NCBI RefSeq assembly: GCF_030247195.1
Contig: NC_080671.1
Location: forward strand, 100,861,845-100,925,844
Length of the DNA: 64,000 nucleotides
Origin: Topomyia yanbarensis
Lineage: Eukaryota > Arthropoda > Insecta > Diptera > Culicidae
Reading direction: 5' to 3'
This document shows, piece by piece, positions 22,030-33,046 of this stretch. Made by a program: the position numbers and the translations under genes. The notes beneath the pieces are model-generated. The model ran no database searches. It was not told the DNA's origin and saw only the letters and a program-made list of their open reading frames with translations. How positions within the stretch are numbered: the stretch's first letter is position 1; the number at the start of each line of letters is the position of its first letter.

Positions 22030-23530
22030 AGATTATAAATGTAGTAATTACAAAATCTAAAATATCTAAACGGCGATCAACGTCAAAAGATAAAAAACAA
22101 TAGGAGAACTAAATATTAAAAGAATGTACAAAAGAGCTAAAAACTACAAAATCAACCAAATAAACAAATTAATGTCAATAGTCAAAAATGTTTAATCGAG
22201 AAAAACCAAAACAAAACTATAAAAAATTGATAAAAGAAAACAGGAAACTAGAAAAACATATTGCGAAGATTAAAAAAGTCGTATATTATTGAACAAATGG
22301 TGAAAATAATGAAAAATCGATAGGAAAGTAGGATTTTTTTTAGAATCAATGAAAATGAAAAAAAACTACTTAAAAGAATACAAACATTACCATAAAAAAT
22401 GCATAAAACTGAAAAACTCGATAAATCAAGAATAATAAAATTTACTAAACATTAAAAACAAGACATATTTAAAGCAATAGAAAAAAAATAAAACGTTAAG
22501 AAAGCATAAAACAAGAGGAGTATATATAAAAGACGAGAATAAAATAACCATAGAGAAATTTAAAAAAATGGACGATCCAGAAAATTTTGAAAAACTGGAA
22601 AATTGAAACGATGAAAAGACGAAAAAGAAGAAAATTGGAAGTATTGAACAAAAACGGAGCAAACAGACAAAATGGAAAACAAAAAATAGTAGAAAAAAGC
22701 CAACATGGTATACTATAGAATCACAAAAATAAAGATATTAACACGAAAAAATGAATAAAATGGATATTATTTAAAGAATTAAAAAAGCAAAAATAAATTC
22801 AAACAACGAACTAAATGTAAAATTAAGAAAAAGTGGACCTAGTGTCAAGAAAAGATAAATCAAATGTTTTTTAGGAAAATAAAAAAATCAATGTATAGGA
22901 AAATAAATCGAAAACATGAAGAAATAACAATAACGAATTAAATCTTAAGAAAAAGGTATAAAAAATTAAAAAAAATTAAATTAAATAAACAATGGGAAAA
23001 AATAAAACTAAAAATAAAAGAAAAGCTAAAAACTAGAAAATGAGGAAGAAAATAGGAGAAAGGTAAAAAATTAAACAATAAGACAAATTGGAATAAATTT
23101 GAATAAGTAAAATTGCTTTTGGAAATGCAAAAAAAGAAAAGAAAGGAAGAAGTCTATGACAAGAATAAATGTAGTAAATAGACAAATTCTAAAAATTAGA
23201 TGGAATGACAAAAGAAACAAATTAAAAAGCAGGGTATTAAAATATGAAACAATAAGAAAAAAGGAGAATGTTCTCAAAAAATTGCGAATAAAATTAAATA
23301 GCAGAAAAAAACTATAAATTAAAGTAAGTGATAGTGATAGCAATAGAAAAAAAGCAAAATTAAGCATCGTAAAAAGATGGATAAAATAAAAGTATGCAAA
23401 TAAAAAAGGCAGAATCTTACAATTGTAGAAATACAAATACAATCCACAACTTCAAAAAATAGATCAATGAAATTTTAACAAAATAAAAAAATCCATGTAA
23501 GAATAAAAAAATGGTAAAAATGAGAAACAT
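22030..23530. repeat. 1.5 kb A-rich, strand-asymmetric block
   Basis: The plus strand is strikingly rich in A and poor in T and C for about 1.5 kb, made of words such as GAAAAAC, AAAATTAAA and AGAAAAAA without a fixed period. Long frames on the minus strand (for example 23,071-23,442) encode only Phe/Leu-rich low complexity. It sits inside the hAT-like insertion. No function visible. Confidence 0.7.
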
Positions 23531-23928
23531 GAATCAAATTTCAAATAAGGGTTTTGGTTGGATTTTACGCTATGCTAGTTTCGAAAACATTCATAATCCT
23601 ATAAAAATATGAATTCTCTTTTATTTGTGTTGGTGTGTTAGCACACCTTAAAATAATTTACAAGAATGTTGTAACTGATTTCTAGAAAATAGTTCAAAAA
23701 TAGAAATAAAATCGTTACGTTCAGGAAGCGACGTTCAAAATCTCACGCTCACTTCTCTAATACGAAAAGATTTTGTATGCGGATTTAACTTGCTACATTA
23801 GTTATCTAATCTTGCTAACTAGATGATTTTGTTTGGTAGCAGAGTTAAATGTTCTGTTCGAAATCAACCAAACACAATTTAGCAATTTGATTGAACGAAT
23901 GCTTCTTAGAATCATTGGCAGCTGCAGG

Positions 23929-24982
23929 CAGGGTTGCCACCTCTGGAGAGGCTCTGACCCGGAGATTTTCACTGATCTGGGGGGTGGTGGATTTTGAGTG
24001 GAACGAGACAGAAATTGGAATCAAAGCGATTGCTAGGCATTTTAGAGCACTTTAATCGCTTTTTATTACCACGTTAAAGTAAAACTGTAAATTTTTCACG
24101 ATTGAGAACGGTTTTATCGGTTTAATGTGGTGTAGTATTACACTTCCCCGACTAAGTGTCAAGAATACAAAAGCACCAGCTACTCTCACTGTGCAGGTCG
24201 AACGAGCATTGCTCTCCTCCACAACTAACAGCAGAAGGAGAGCAAACGAGGCAGAGCTGTGACATCACACTATGTGGTGTCGGTTATTCATCACCAACAA
24301 ATTTTAATTTCGCAACAAAGGGGCAAAACTCACCTCCCAAGCCCAGTTAAGGATCGCTGCTGGAGTAGCAACAACACCGCAAGAACTCGTTTGATGTTGA
24401 CCTAGTCAGTTGGATTAAAACAAATCTGCCAGACCTTAGTGCAGCTGGTGATAAGCACCACTAAGAGTGAAATGATTTGGTAAAATTGCAGTAAAATAAC
24501 TTTTTTACACCATTTTGAGCAACTTAGTTTCAATTGTAGCACATAGCGAAATATTACTTTCTTAACCCTCCGGAATTCGCGCATATGGCTTACCGAACGA
24601 GCAGCCGCTGGTCCCCTAAGACGATTTCGCTAGATTTTCAGAGCAGCGTGCACTCAGTTCACTAGCGCGACTTCCGGAAGGTTAATTTGTAGTAAATTTT
24701 ATTTGTTTTTCATTTTCATTGCTTTATGAAAGAAATTAGCAATATTTGGTGAACTTTTCGCCAGCTTGAAACGAAGGGTTAGTCGGGAAAAATAAATCTG
24801 AAAGAGAGTAATAGTTAATTTAGACTTTTTAAATATTTTGTAAAGAATCAATTAATTCCAAAAAAATTGAACCTATGCTTCTTCCCACCAAACCTGGAGA
24901 AATTGATGTAAAACCCGGAGACCCGGAGATCGCTCCTGAACACCGGAGTCTCCGGGTCAAATCCGGAGAAGTGGCAACCCTG
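23929..24982. mobile_element. Degenerate hAT-like element, CAGGGTTGCCAC ends
   Basis: The left end CAGGGTTGCCACCTCTGG and inverted right end CAGGGTTGCCACTTCTCCGG face each other over 1,054 bp. Flanks CAGCTGCAGG and CAGCTAGG look like one duplicated site with a small indel. Both ends are rich in CCGGAG/CTCCGG words. No transposase. It is nested inside the 21,726-27,010 insertion. Confidence 0.7.
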
Positions 24983-25414
24983 CAGCTAGGGATTGTGAAC
25001 TGAGAGATTCTTCATGCTCCATGACATCTAAAATTTTAAACAAAATTATTAACACTATACTCGGCTTGTTGTGTACGCAATTTGCTGTTATAATGAAAAT
25101 GTTGATAAAAGGCCGTATTTGAAGGAATTGTAAAACGTATTTATTTATTTTTTGCGTCGCCTGGCCTCTTTGCTAGGGCGAATTGGTAGTCTAAAATCGC
25201 CGAAAAAAGCTACGTCATTTGAGTTTGACCCCTTTACAAAAATGTTTCGGTATTATCTCGTATCTGAATATGATTTTTTATAGATTTTGTATCAATGAAC
25301 GGCAAACCAAAGATATTAAATTTTAAATTTAAATTTTTGGATTAATTTCAAATTCTTGTGGTATATCAAGAGTTATTGATGACTCATTTGACCATTTGAG
25401 CTCTCAAATAGAGG

Positions 25415-26425
25415 TAGGGCTACCACCTCTAGTGGTACTTTGACCAGCAGAATTTCACTGAGCAGGGGATAGACTTCAAGAGACACAACCTCCTGCTAGG
25501 CAGCCATTTTGTCCTAGCCAACATCCCCATTTGTTAAAATCAAAACAACTTAATGCTATTGCACTGGCGACGTAGGCCTAGAAGCGGCTAGGCCCATCAT
25601 ATGTTGACTACTGTCAAAGTCTGTCTATGGAGATATAGCTGATGACAGGAGTGACACCCCCCTGGTTGAAATCAATATGCACTGTTTTATTTCTTATATA
25701 GGTCTTAGCACTAGGAGGAAAAATATCTTATTTTCTTCACATTCACCGTAGAGTGTAATGTTTTGGTAAAGCACGCCCGATCTGAATGAAATAACAAGAT
25801 TATAACAGAATGCAATTTTCGTAACATATTGTGTTATGAATTTGGTCTCGTTAGTAGTTAAAATAACTGAAAATTATAACAAGTAACAACGGGAGATATA
25901 GTTTTGAAATATGTTTGTTATGTGTTTCTGATCGGGACTCTAAATGTGCCGTTCACATTTAGCTGTATGTTTTTGCACTTTTTAACAGATTTGTTGATTT
26001 AGTTGGATGTAGTGATTTGCTTTCTCGAATATTCACAAACAATTTAAAAGCATCAACCACTCTCGCAGTGAAGGATAACCCGAGCGAGCTTTGTTCTGCT
26101 CCTCAATAAACAAATACGGGGTGTGAAATCACACTTCAGTTTCTTTCGAGAATCTTTGTGAGGAACATTAAACCATTGAAGCGAAGGTTCAATGGGTTAA
26201 AGTAAACCCAAATGGCACTTTTAAAATAATATTTGTCAACGCCAAGAGGGGCCCTCCTTTACAATTGGGGCCAGCAACCCGAGGATGATGTTTATGAGGA
26301 CTGGGTGCTGGGCGATTCCTGGTAAAGAAAAGGGCAACGCAATATTGCAAAATAATCCAATGGATTCTTCCGGGCAACTTCGGATTTACCGGAACTCGCC
26401 TCCAAAAACCGGTGTGGCAACCCTA
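25415..26425. mobile_element. Second degenerate element of the GGGTTGCCAC family
   Basis: The left end TAGGGCTACCACCTCTAG and inverted right end TAGGGTTGCCACACCGG resemble the ends at 23,929 and 24,982. No clear target duplication (flanks AATAGAGG and AGCAGGGT). It is older than its neighbour. A short open stretch near 26,189-26,377 has no recognisable content. Confidence 0.5.
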
Positions 26426-26589
26426 AGCAGGGTTTTTTCTTTCAATAATTACTTTCAATACTAATCCAGCGCTTTCGAAGATTGGAAATTCAATAAATCA
26501 AAAAAATCGATTTCAAATTGGCGAAATTTGAAGACAACCTCATGACTTCTAATCAAACCATTTAATTGTTTAACCCTTACAAGTCTGAT

Positions 26590-26757
26590 ATTTTTGTTTC
26601 GATTATAGACGTTTTAACCTTAAGGTCATTCGCTTCTTCATTCAGGTTAGGAGTTTTTGCTATTACAAATCTCTATTCCTGCGTGCGGGATTGGGATTCG
26701 AACCCAGATGAGCTGCGTACATGACATTCAATGTACAAATTCCGCTATGCCCGCTCG
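26590..26757 (-). mobile_element. tRNA-derived SINE
   Basis: On the minus strand a tRNA-like head carries an A box (GGGCATAGCGG, 26,752-26,742) and a perfect B box (GGTTCGAATCC, 26,704-26,694) about 38 bases apart, the internal RNA polymerase III promoter. A body with CCTTAAGGTTAAAACGTCTA and a short A-rich 3' end follows. The anticodon arm does not fold well and the body extends past a tRNA, so it is a SINE, not a tRNA gene. Its mobility would depend on a LINE; which one is not shown. Confidence 0.75.
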
Positions 26758-27018
26758 AATCTGATCTTGTTTCGATGCGAGAATTAGGTTAGTATAAATG
26801 TAGTTGATAGCAAATATGCAATAGTTTAGATTTTTCGTTATTCTAGTTACCTCATACACAATATGTTGAATTTTTAATCGTATTCTCAAATAAATTTTTG
26901 TCGAAAAAGTATTTGTCAAAATTTTAGTTTCTGTTAAAAATCCGGGCCCCCTTCAAAACTCCGGGCCCGGGGGGAAACACCCCGGTCCCCCCCCCCTCTC
27001 GGCGGCCCTGAGTGTACT

Positions 27019-29050
27019 GTATGCCCAAAGGAGTGTTAATGCTGCAGTTGCCCTCTACAAGCGACTACTACTGAACTGTGTTGAGACCTCAGTGCCTAAA
27101 TGTCAGCCTCCTAGCAAGCCGCCCTGGTCAAACAGCACTCTTCGAAGGCTAAAACGTACTCGAGCAAAAACCCTACGTGCGTATACAAATCGACGGTGTC
27201 CTCTTTCTAAGCGCATGTTCACTTTTGCCAGTAATGAGTATCGTTGTTACAACAAGCTTCTGTATAAACGCTATGTAAACCGCATGCAGAATAATCTACG
27301 CCGAAACCCGAAGGGCTTTTGGTCATTTGTCAACACGAAGCGAAAAGAAACTGGACTTCCATCAAGGATGCTTTACGACGGCGAAGAAGCTACGACAACT
27401 GTGGCGAAATGTACGCTGTTTGCCAGATTCTTCTCAAGTGTTTTTTCAGCTGACTCGCCAACCGCAATCGAACTCGAAAATGCTTCTCGTGACGTTCCTG
27501 CTTGTGCTGTTGATATGGATGTGTTTACTGTCTCCAAACAAATGGTTATATCTGCAATCCGGAAAACCAAGTCATCTTATGCACCCGGCCTCAGTGCTAT
27601 ACCTTCAACTGTACTGAAAAAATGTTCGGACTTACTTGTAACAGCACTTGCATATATTTTTAACCTATCGCTTCAGCAGCAAACGTTTCCTGAGGATTGG
27701 AAACGCTCAGTAATGTTCCCGGTATTCAAGAAGGGTGACAGATGCAACATGGAGAGCTATCGCGGAGTCACTTCGCTTGGAGTCGAATCTAAAGTATTTG
27801 AATCAATCATCAACGAAGCGTTATTTTCTGCTTGTCGACACTACATCAGTACATCCCAGCACGGATTTTTCCCCGGACGTTCGGTCGAGACGAATCTCGT
27901 CTGCTTCACGTCATTTTGCACGGAACAATTGTCTAAGAAATTGCAGGTGGATACTATCTACACTGATCTAAAAGCAGCTTTTGATAGAGTTAATCATGAG
28001 ATACTGATAACAAAGCTTGATAAGCTAGGGTATTCTACTAGATTCTGCCATTGGCTTCGATCCTACCTTGTACACCGTGAAGTCGTTGTTCAAATTGGCG
28101 ATATTGTTTCAGAATCCTTTATCAACACTTCCGGAGTTCCTCAAGGTAGTACGCTGGGTCCACTGCTTTTTTCACTGTTCGTGAATGATGCAGTTTTCGT
28201 TCTAAGGCGTGGAGGAAAGCTGTTTTTTGCCGACGACTTAAATTTTTTTCTTGTTATACGAAATGAAGCCGATTGCCGTGAGCTACAGCATCTTATCGAC
28301 ACCTTCTATAGCTGGTGTGTAAGAAACATGATGGTCCTTAGTGTTGCAAAATGTTTTGTCATCAGCTATTTTCGAACGAGAAATATGCTTACCTTCAACT
28401 ATAACATCGCAGGAACTCAGCTGCAACGCGTTGACCACGTGAAGGATCTAGGAGTCATTCTTGATGATAAGCTATCGTATACTCATCACGTCTCAGCGAC
28501 CATCGACAGAGCCAATCGTTTGCTGGGATTTATTTTCAAAATTTCCAGTGAATTTCGGGATCCTCTATGCTTCAAGGCTCTTTATTGCTCATTGGTGCGC
28601 CCGCAGTTGGAATTTGCAAACGTCGTTTGGTGCCCGCATCAAGCTACGTGGAGCCTTAGGATCGAAGCAGTCCAGCGTAAATTCATACGATATGCGTTAC
28701 GTGGATTGCCGTGGAACGATCCGTTAAACCTGCCACCGTACGAGGACCGTTGCCGTCTTCTAGGACTTAATACTTTAACGCATCGGAGACATGCAGCGCA
28801 GGCTACTTTCGTGTCAAAGATTCTGATGGCTGAATATGATGATCCGGAGCTACTAGCGCAAATCAGCCTCTACGCGCCTACCCGTTCTCTTCGCCCACGA
28901 GCCCTGCTGTATTCTGAAATGCGCAGCACTAACTACGCTGCCAATAGTCCGATTTTAGCAATGAGTCGTCGCTTCAACGAGTTTGCTGAAATTTTCGACT
29001 TCGTCGTGAATTCTTCGCAGTTTCGTCGTCGTGTATTGTCACTAGTTTAA
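27019..29050 (+). CDS. CR1-type ORF2, 3' part: reverse transcriptase (split)
   Basis: Continues the endonuclease frame of 20,563-21,725 once the hAT-like insertion and one 8 bp duplication are removed; the codon at the junction is completed without a shift. The RT domain shows KSSYAPGLSAIPS (Gly-Leu where most relatives have Pro-Asp-Gly), VFKKGDRCNMESYRGVTSLG, QHGFFPGRS, IYTDLKAAFDRVNHEIL (first catalytic Asp), SGVPQGSTLGPLLFSLFVND, LFFADDLNFF (catalytic FADD, 28,225-28,236), VKDLGVILDDKLSYTHH and the C-terminal IEAVQRKFIRYALRGLPW. It ends at TAA, 29,050. Joined, ORF2 would be about 1,064 residues from the ATG at 20,563. No other frameshift or stop seen. Confidence 0.9.
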
Positions 29051-29132
29051 TTGTGTTTAGTTTAACTTAGTTTAGTTTAGTTCATTTAGACAAATTGTCA
29101 GTTGGACTTTTTTATACAAATACAAATACAAA

Positions 29133-29350
29133 TCCCAAAGGGGCTAAACAGGCATGCACAAGTACCGTGCTGCTCCGTGTCCCATTCCTGTGCACTGGCT
29201 CATAATGCGTCAGAGCTAAATTCATTGAGCTAGTGCTTGTGCTGGTTTCCGATGAGCCAGAGTTAGCAAGTAGCACGAGCACCGATGAGCGAGAGCTCTC
29301 GCTAGCACGGTGATAGCTAGCACGCTGCACGGAGCTATAGCACAGCTATA
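29133..29350. repeat. AGCAC/GAGCTAG-rich degenerate repeat
   Basis: Made of overlapping words GAGCTAGTGC, TAGCACGAGCAC, GCTCTCGCTAGCAC and CTATAGCACAGCTATAG. A similar composition (TGCTAGCTCTTCG, CTAGCACGAGCGGAG) appears at 32,640-32,790. Low-order tandem or foldback character; no coding meaning. Confidence 0.5.
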
Positions 29351-29394
29351 GCAAAGTAGAATAAAAAACAACGTGTCAGTGTGAGTAATGATGC

Positions 29395-30375
29395 CTGCTC
29401 ATATAGAAAGGTTATACAAGCACTCTGAAAACCGTCAACCTAATCCCAGCCCGGAGGGCCGAGTGTCATATCCCATTCGACTCAGTTCGTCGAGATCGGA
29501 AAAAGTCTGTATGTGTGTATGTGTCAAAAAATGTCAATCATTTTTCTCAGATGCAACCTTCCCATCGGCAGCTGTTGAATTTTGTATCGATCGGAATTCT
29601 GGTTCCGGAATTACGGGTTTAAGAGAGCGGCCACAAATTTTCCATATAAACTATAGAAAAAATTAAAAATAGAATTTTTATGAATTTTTATTATGAAACG
29701 TCGATATTTGATGCAAACTCGAAAAAAAATTTGACGAAAATTCACTTTTTTGGATTTTGGCGCATTTTTGCCTTTCTCATATGGAAAGGTTATGCAATCA
29801 CTCTGAAAACCGTCAACCTAATCCCGGAGGGCCAAAATTTTTTTTGACTGTCGTAAGGTTTCTGGATTTGGAGAGGGGCGTAGTTGAGGGTATACGGAGA
29901 GGGTTTATCCTCCCCTCCCTCTACTGTTCACTCCTCTCCCTTTAAAGTCCCCTTAAATCACCCCTCGGACCACCACCCCATCCATCCCTCATACCCCCTC
30001 CACTCAAACCTATAAGTTTTAAACCACCACTATATCACAAACCATACCAAATTAAGCTGGGGAGTCGATCGATCGTGGGATTTTCGCCCTCCTCACTCAC
30101 CCACTCCCGCATGACAAAATGAGTTAGCAAGCAGATAACATTGAACTAATGCTGATCAGGCTAACTAAGTATGATATTTTTTTTTTGTTTCAAGTGTTTC
30201 ACCGTCGACACGTAGCTCATCAAGTTCGTGGCTGGCAAGCCATTGTGTATATGTGCAAAGTGTACTAAGAATGTAATGGACATTTCCACAATTATGTTGA
30301 ACATAGCCAGCCACCGAGCCATAGTTTAGAGAAATGAGAAAGGCGCAATTGCAGCGCTAGGTGGATTAAAACAGG
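29395..30375. repeat. Old mosquito repeat with duplicated segment
   Basis: The block CTCATAT[A/G]GAAAGGTTAT, then CTCTGAAAACCGTCAACCTA and GGAGGGCC, occurs at 29,398 and again at 29,776. Between and after lie AT-rich sequence and a pyrimidine-rich run (about 29,905-30,000). The right part (30,295-30,360) is the inverted counterpart of the CACCTAG...GTGCAATTGTGCC repeat seen at 17.8 and 46.8 kb, suggesting one degenerate element with these as opposite ends. Confidence 0.5.
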
Positions 30376-30480
30376 TTTTTTCAGCATCCTGTCGCACATT
30401 CACCAACGCATATTTATTGCTTTGTCCTATTCTTTCGTTCCATAGCTAACACCACTACACCGTTCTAGCTCATCTGGCAA

Positions 30481-32516
30481 CACGGTGTTCCTAAAACCGT
30501 TATTAACTAAAAAAAATGACCATAAATTTGGCATACGGCATTCGAAAGATACAGTATCCAAGCATCTTTTCAGTGAATTTCAAAATGATCCATCGAGGGA
30601 TTCGAGATAAATGGCGATTTGAAGTTTTATGATACGTTTCATAAGGCTACCAGCAAACACCCACGGGTTTGGTCCAATCTCTATGAACAAAAAAATATTT
30701 GTCTACTTATTTAGTACAGGGCATTCAAAAGATATAGTAATCAAGTATATCCCCTGCAAGTTTGGAAATATTTCATTGACGGAATCGAAAGTTGTAACGG
30801 TTTGGATGTGGTATGCGGTCATAGATGGGTTTTCTACCAGACTTCAAGCGTGAATCCATGTTTGTCCATTGACTATTTAGATCGTTTATACGTGTCGCGA
30901 CTTTTAAAGGAAAACCTTACCATTTAATTACATAAATATAATGCACGAAAGGTGTTATTTATATGGTGCACTGAAAAAATATGGAAATAGGGTTGTCTAC
31001 CAAACGTTAAATATAATGTGTAAATTAAAAAAAATAGATGAAAGTTGGAATGTTTACTTCCAAAGGCCATATCTCAATGGTATGTTGACTGATTCTAATT
31101 ATTTTTTCATTGTTGAACAGGTAGACGTTTCATCGTTAATTTTCATCAAGAGGAATATAAAATAGAGTTGTCTACATAAATAAATATACAATATAATTGG
31201 TCTCAACTATATGTATTATAATTATTTAGTGATTATTTTTGTATTAAAAATAGCGGCCTATCAATTTTTATATACTAGTTGATTGCAATTGCTGTTTACT
31301 ACAAATTATGGATATATGAAATGTTAAAACTAACACAGTCGTGATTCGCTGGTCGCTCAATTTTTAACAGGAGCCGCTTTTTAGTTGGACCTCCGCGCTA
31401 GTTGGTCCATTGTCGACATCTGAATGTCAAATTCTCATGTTAAATTCAATTCGACAATCAAACTGACAATAGTTAGAGATATGAGCAGATGAACTTGTAC
31501 TAATAACATCCCCTTTGATCCCCCTACTAATAACATCCCCCAGTTTTAACATCTGTCAACCCAACCAGCGAATCACGATTGTACAAAATTTCCAACAAAA
31601 ACCGTATCATAACATAAATTGATCTGAATCAGCAAATACCTTCATATTTTTTAGTATATGCATTGAATTTATGGTTTTATTTTTCCATGATTTATAGTTT
31701 GCGTTCGTTGCATTCAACTAATGTATAGAAATTGATAGGTCGTCGTTTTGAATATAAAGATATTTACTAAATAGTGATAATACATATAGTTGAGGATAAT
31801 TAAGTTGTCTATTGTTTGAAGTAGCCAACTCTATTTTATATTCTTCTTGATGAAAATTAACGATGAAACGTCTACCTGTTCAATAATGAAAAAATAATTA
31901 GAATCAGTCAACATACCATTGAGATAAGGCCTTTTGAAGTAAACATTCCAACTTTCATCTATTTTTTTTTAAATTACACATTATATTTAACGTTTGGTAG
32001 ACAACCCTATTTTCATATTTTTTCAGTGCACCATATTAATAACACCATTTGTACATTATATTTATGTAATAAAATAGTAAGGGTTTCCTTTAAAAATCGC
32101 GACACGTATAAACGATCTAAATAGTCAATGGACAAACATGGATTCACGCTTGAAGTCTGGTAGAAAACCCATCTATGACCGCATACCACATCCAAACTGT
32201 TATAACTTTCGATTCCGTCAATGAAATATTTCCAAACTTGCAGGGGATATACTTGATTACTATAGCTTTTGAATGCCATGTACTAAATAAGTAGACAAAT
32301 ATTTTTTTGTTCATAGAGATTGGACCAAACCCGTGGGTGTTTGCTGGTAGCCTTATGAAACGTATCATAAAACTTCAAATCGCCATATCTCTCGAATCCC
32401 TCAATGGATCATTTTGAAATTCACTGAAAAGATGCTTGGATACTGTATCTGTCGAATGCCGTATGCCGAATTTATGGTCATTTTTTTTAGTTAATAACGG
32501 TTTTAGGAACACCGTG
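30481..32516. mobile_element. 2.0 kb palindromic element, arms ~800 bp
   Basis: The left arm (30,481 to about 31,310) and right arm (about 31,690 to 32,516) are long inverted copies, over 90 percent identical for most of their length; both ends read CACGGTGTTCCTAAAACCGT inward. GCAA flanks it on both sides (30,477-30,480 and 32,517-32,520), compatible with a 4 bp duplication. A CAC start with a 4 bp duplication would fit Chapaev-type elements of the CMC group, but this is tentative. Frames in the arms are shared simply because the DNA is. A small MITE sits in the loop. Confidence 0.8.
31336..31581. mobile_element. 246 bp MITE in the loop of the palindromic element
   Basis: The ends CAGTCGTGATTCGCTGGT and, inverted, CAATCGTGATTCGCTGGT match over 18 bases with one difference. 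The right flank begins TA and the left flank is CA, so a TA duplication may have mutated. The interior has the duplicated phrase ACTAATAACATCCCC. No coding content. Confidence 0.7.
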
Positions 32517-33046
32517 GCAAGCTTACCGGGCCAGCCCGAGTAACAATTCAGGTTTTACAGTAGTTTTATAGTCACTCATAAAACGTAGATTGCACTTGTA
32601 GCATGCAATAAAACTTGAATTGTTACTTGGGAGCTTACCGAGCTACCTTATGGTGCTAACTCGTTGTGCTAGCTCTTCGAATCCTACAGCTCGAGCACGA
32701 AGGTTACCTAGCACGAGCGGAGTCAGTGCTTATTGCTTTTGGTTCGTTCAAAGCGTCTTCTCAGCTCGTGGTAGGCTCTCGTGCTGTGCTTCATGCATTC
32801 CTAGGGCTAACCAACATTGTTTTCCTACTTTGACTTTCTTGCATTTTTTTAATAGCTCTAGGTAATCCACGTGTACCGTCATTTGAGAATTCAATAGGGA
32901 TCTTTAGGGGTGTGCGGGTTAGGGCATATTCTGATGCAGATTAGTACCGTGAGTTAATATCTCAGTCCTTTTTCAATTTTTTGGCCCGAAACTATTGAAA
33001 AAAAACATTTTTTAGTTTGTTTCCTTTTAGGACAATAACACATCCA

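Larger units (their letters stand above)
21726..27010. mobile_element. hAT-like insertion in CR1 ORF2, 5,285 bp
   Basis: The left end CAGGGCCGCAGAGAG and inverted right end CAGGGCCGCCGAGAG are flanked by the exact 8 bp duplication AGTGTACT (21718-21725 and 27011-27018), the hAT signature. Subterminal regions are rich in CGGGCCC and C/G runs. No transposase is visible. Inside lie an A-rich block, two degenerate elements with GGGTTGCCAC-type ends, and a SINE, so much of its length is later or passenger sequence. A terminus of the same family (CAGGGCCGTCGAGAG) occurs at 63,027. Confidence 0.9.
19310..29132 (+). mobile_element. CR1-type non-LTR retrotransposon, near full length, interrupted
   Basis: Order: short 5' UTR, ORF1 (PHD finger), ORF2 (endonuclease, reverse transcriptase), short 3' UTR and a tail of ATACAA repeats (about 29,114-29,132). 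No LTRs. The 5' boundary is uncertain and may lie upstream near 18,880. A 5,285 bp hAT-like element at 21,726-27,010 splits ORF2. Without it the element is about 4.5 kb, normal for the clade, and I see no other disabling change. The PHD-finger ORF1 with an APE-type endonuclease ORF2 places it in the CR1 lineage. A truncated relative lies at 3485-3830. Confidence 0.9.

Noticed and set aside
23071..23442. 123-codon minus-strand frame looking like a multi-membrane-segment protein
   Set aside because: The Phe/Leu richness is forced by the A-rich plus strand; no real sequence complexity, and it sits inside a transposon.
26690..26757. Functional tRNA gene
   Set aside because: A and B boxes are present, but the cloverleaf is poor and a conserved SINE body and tail follow, so a SINE is the better call.
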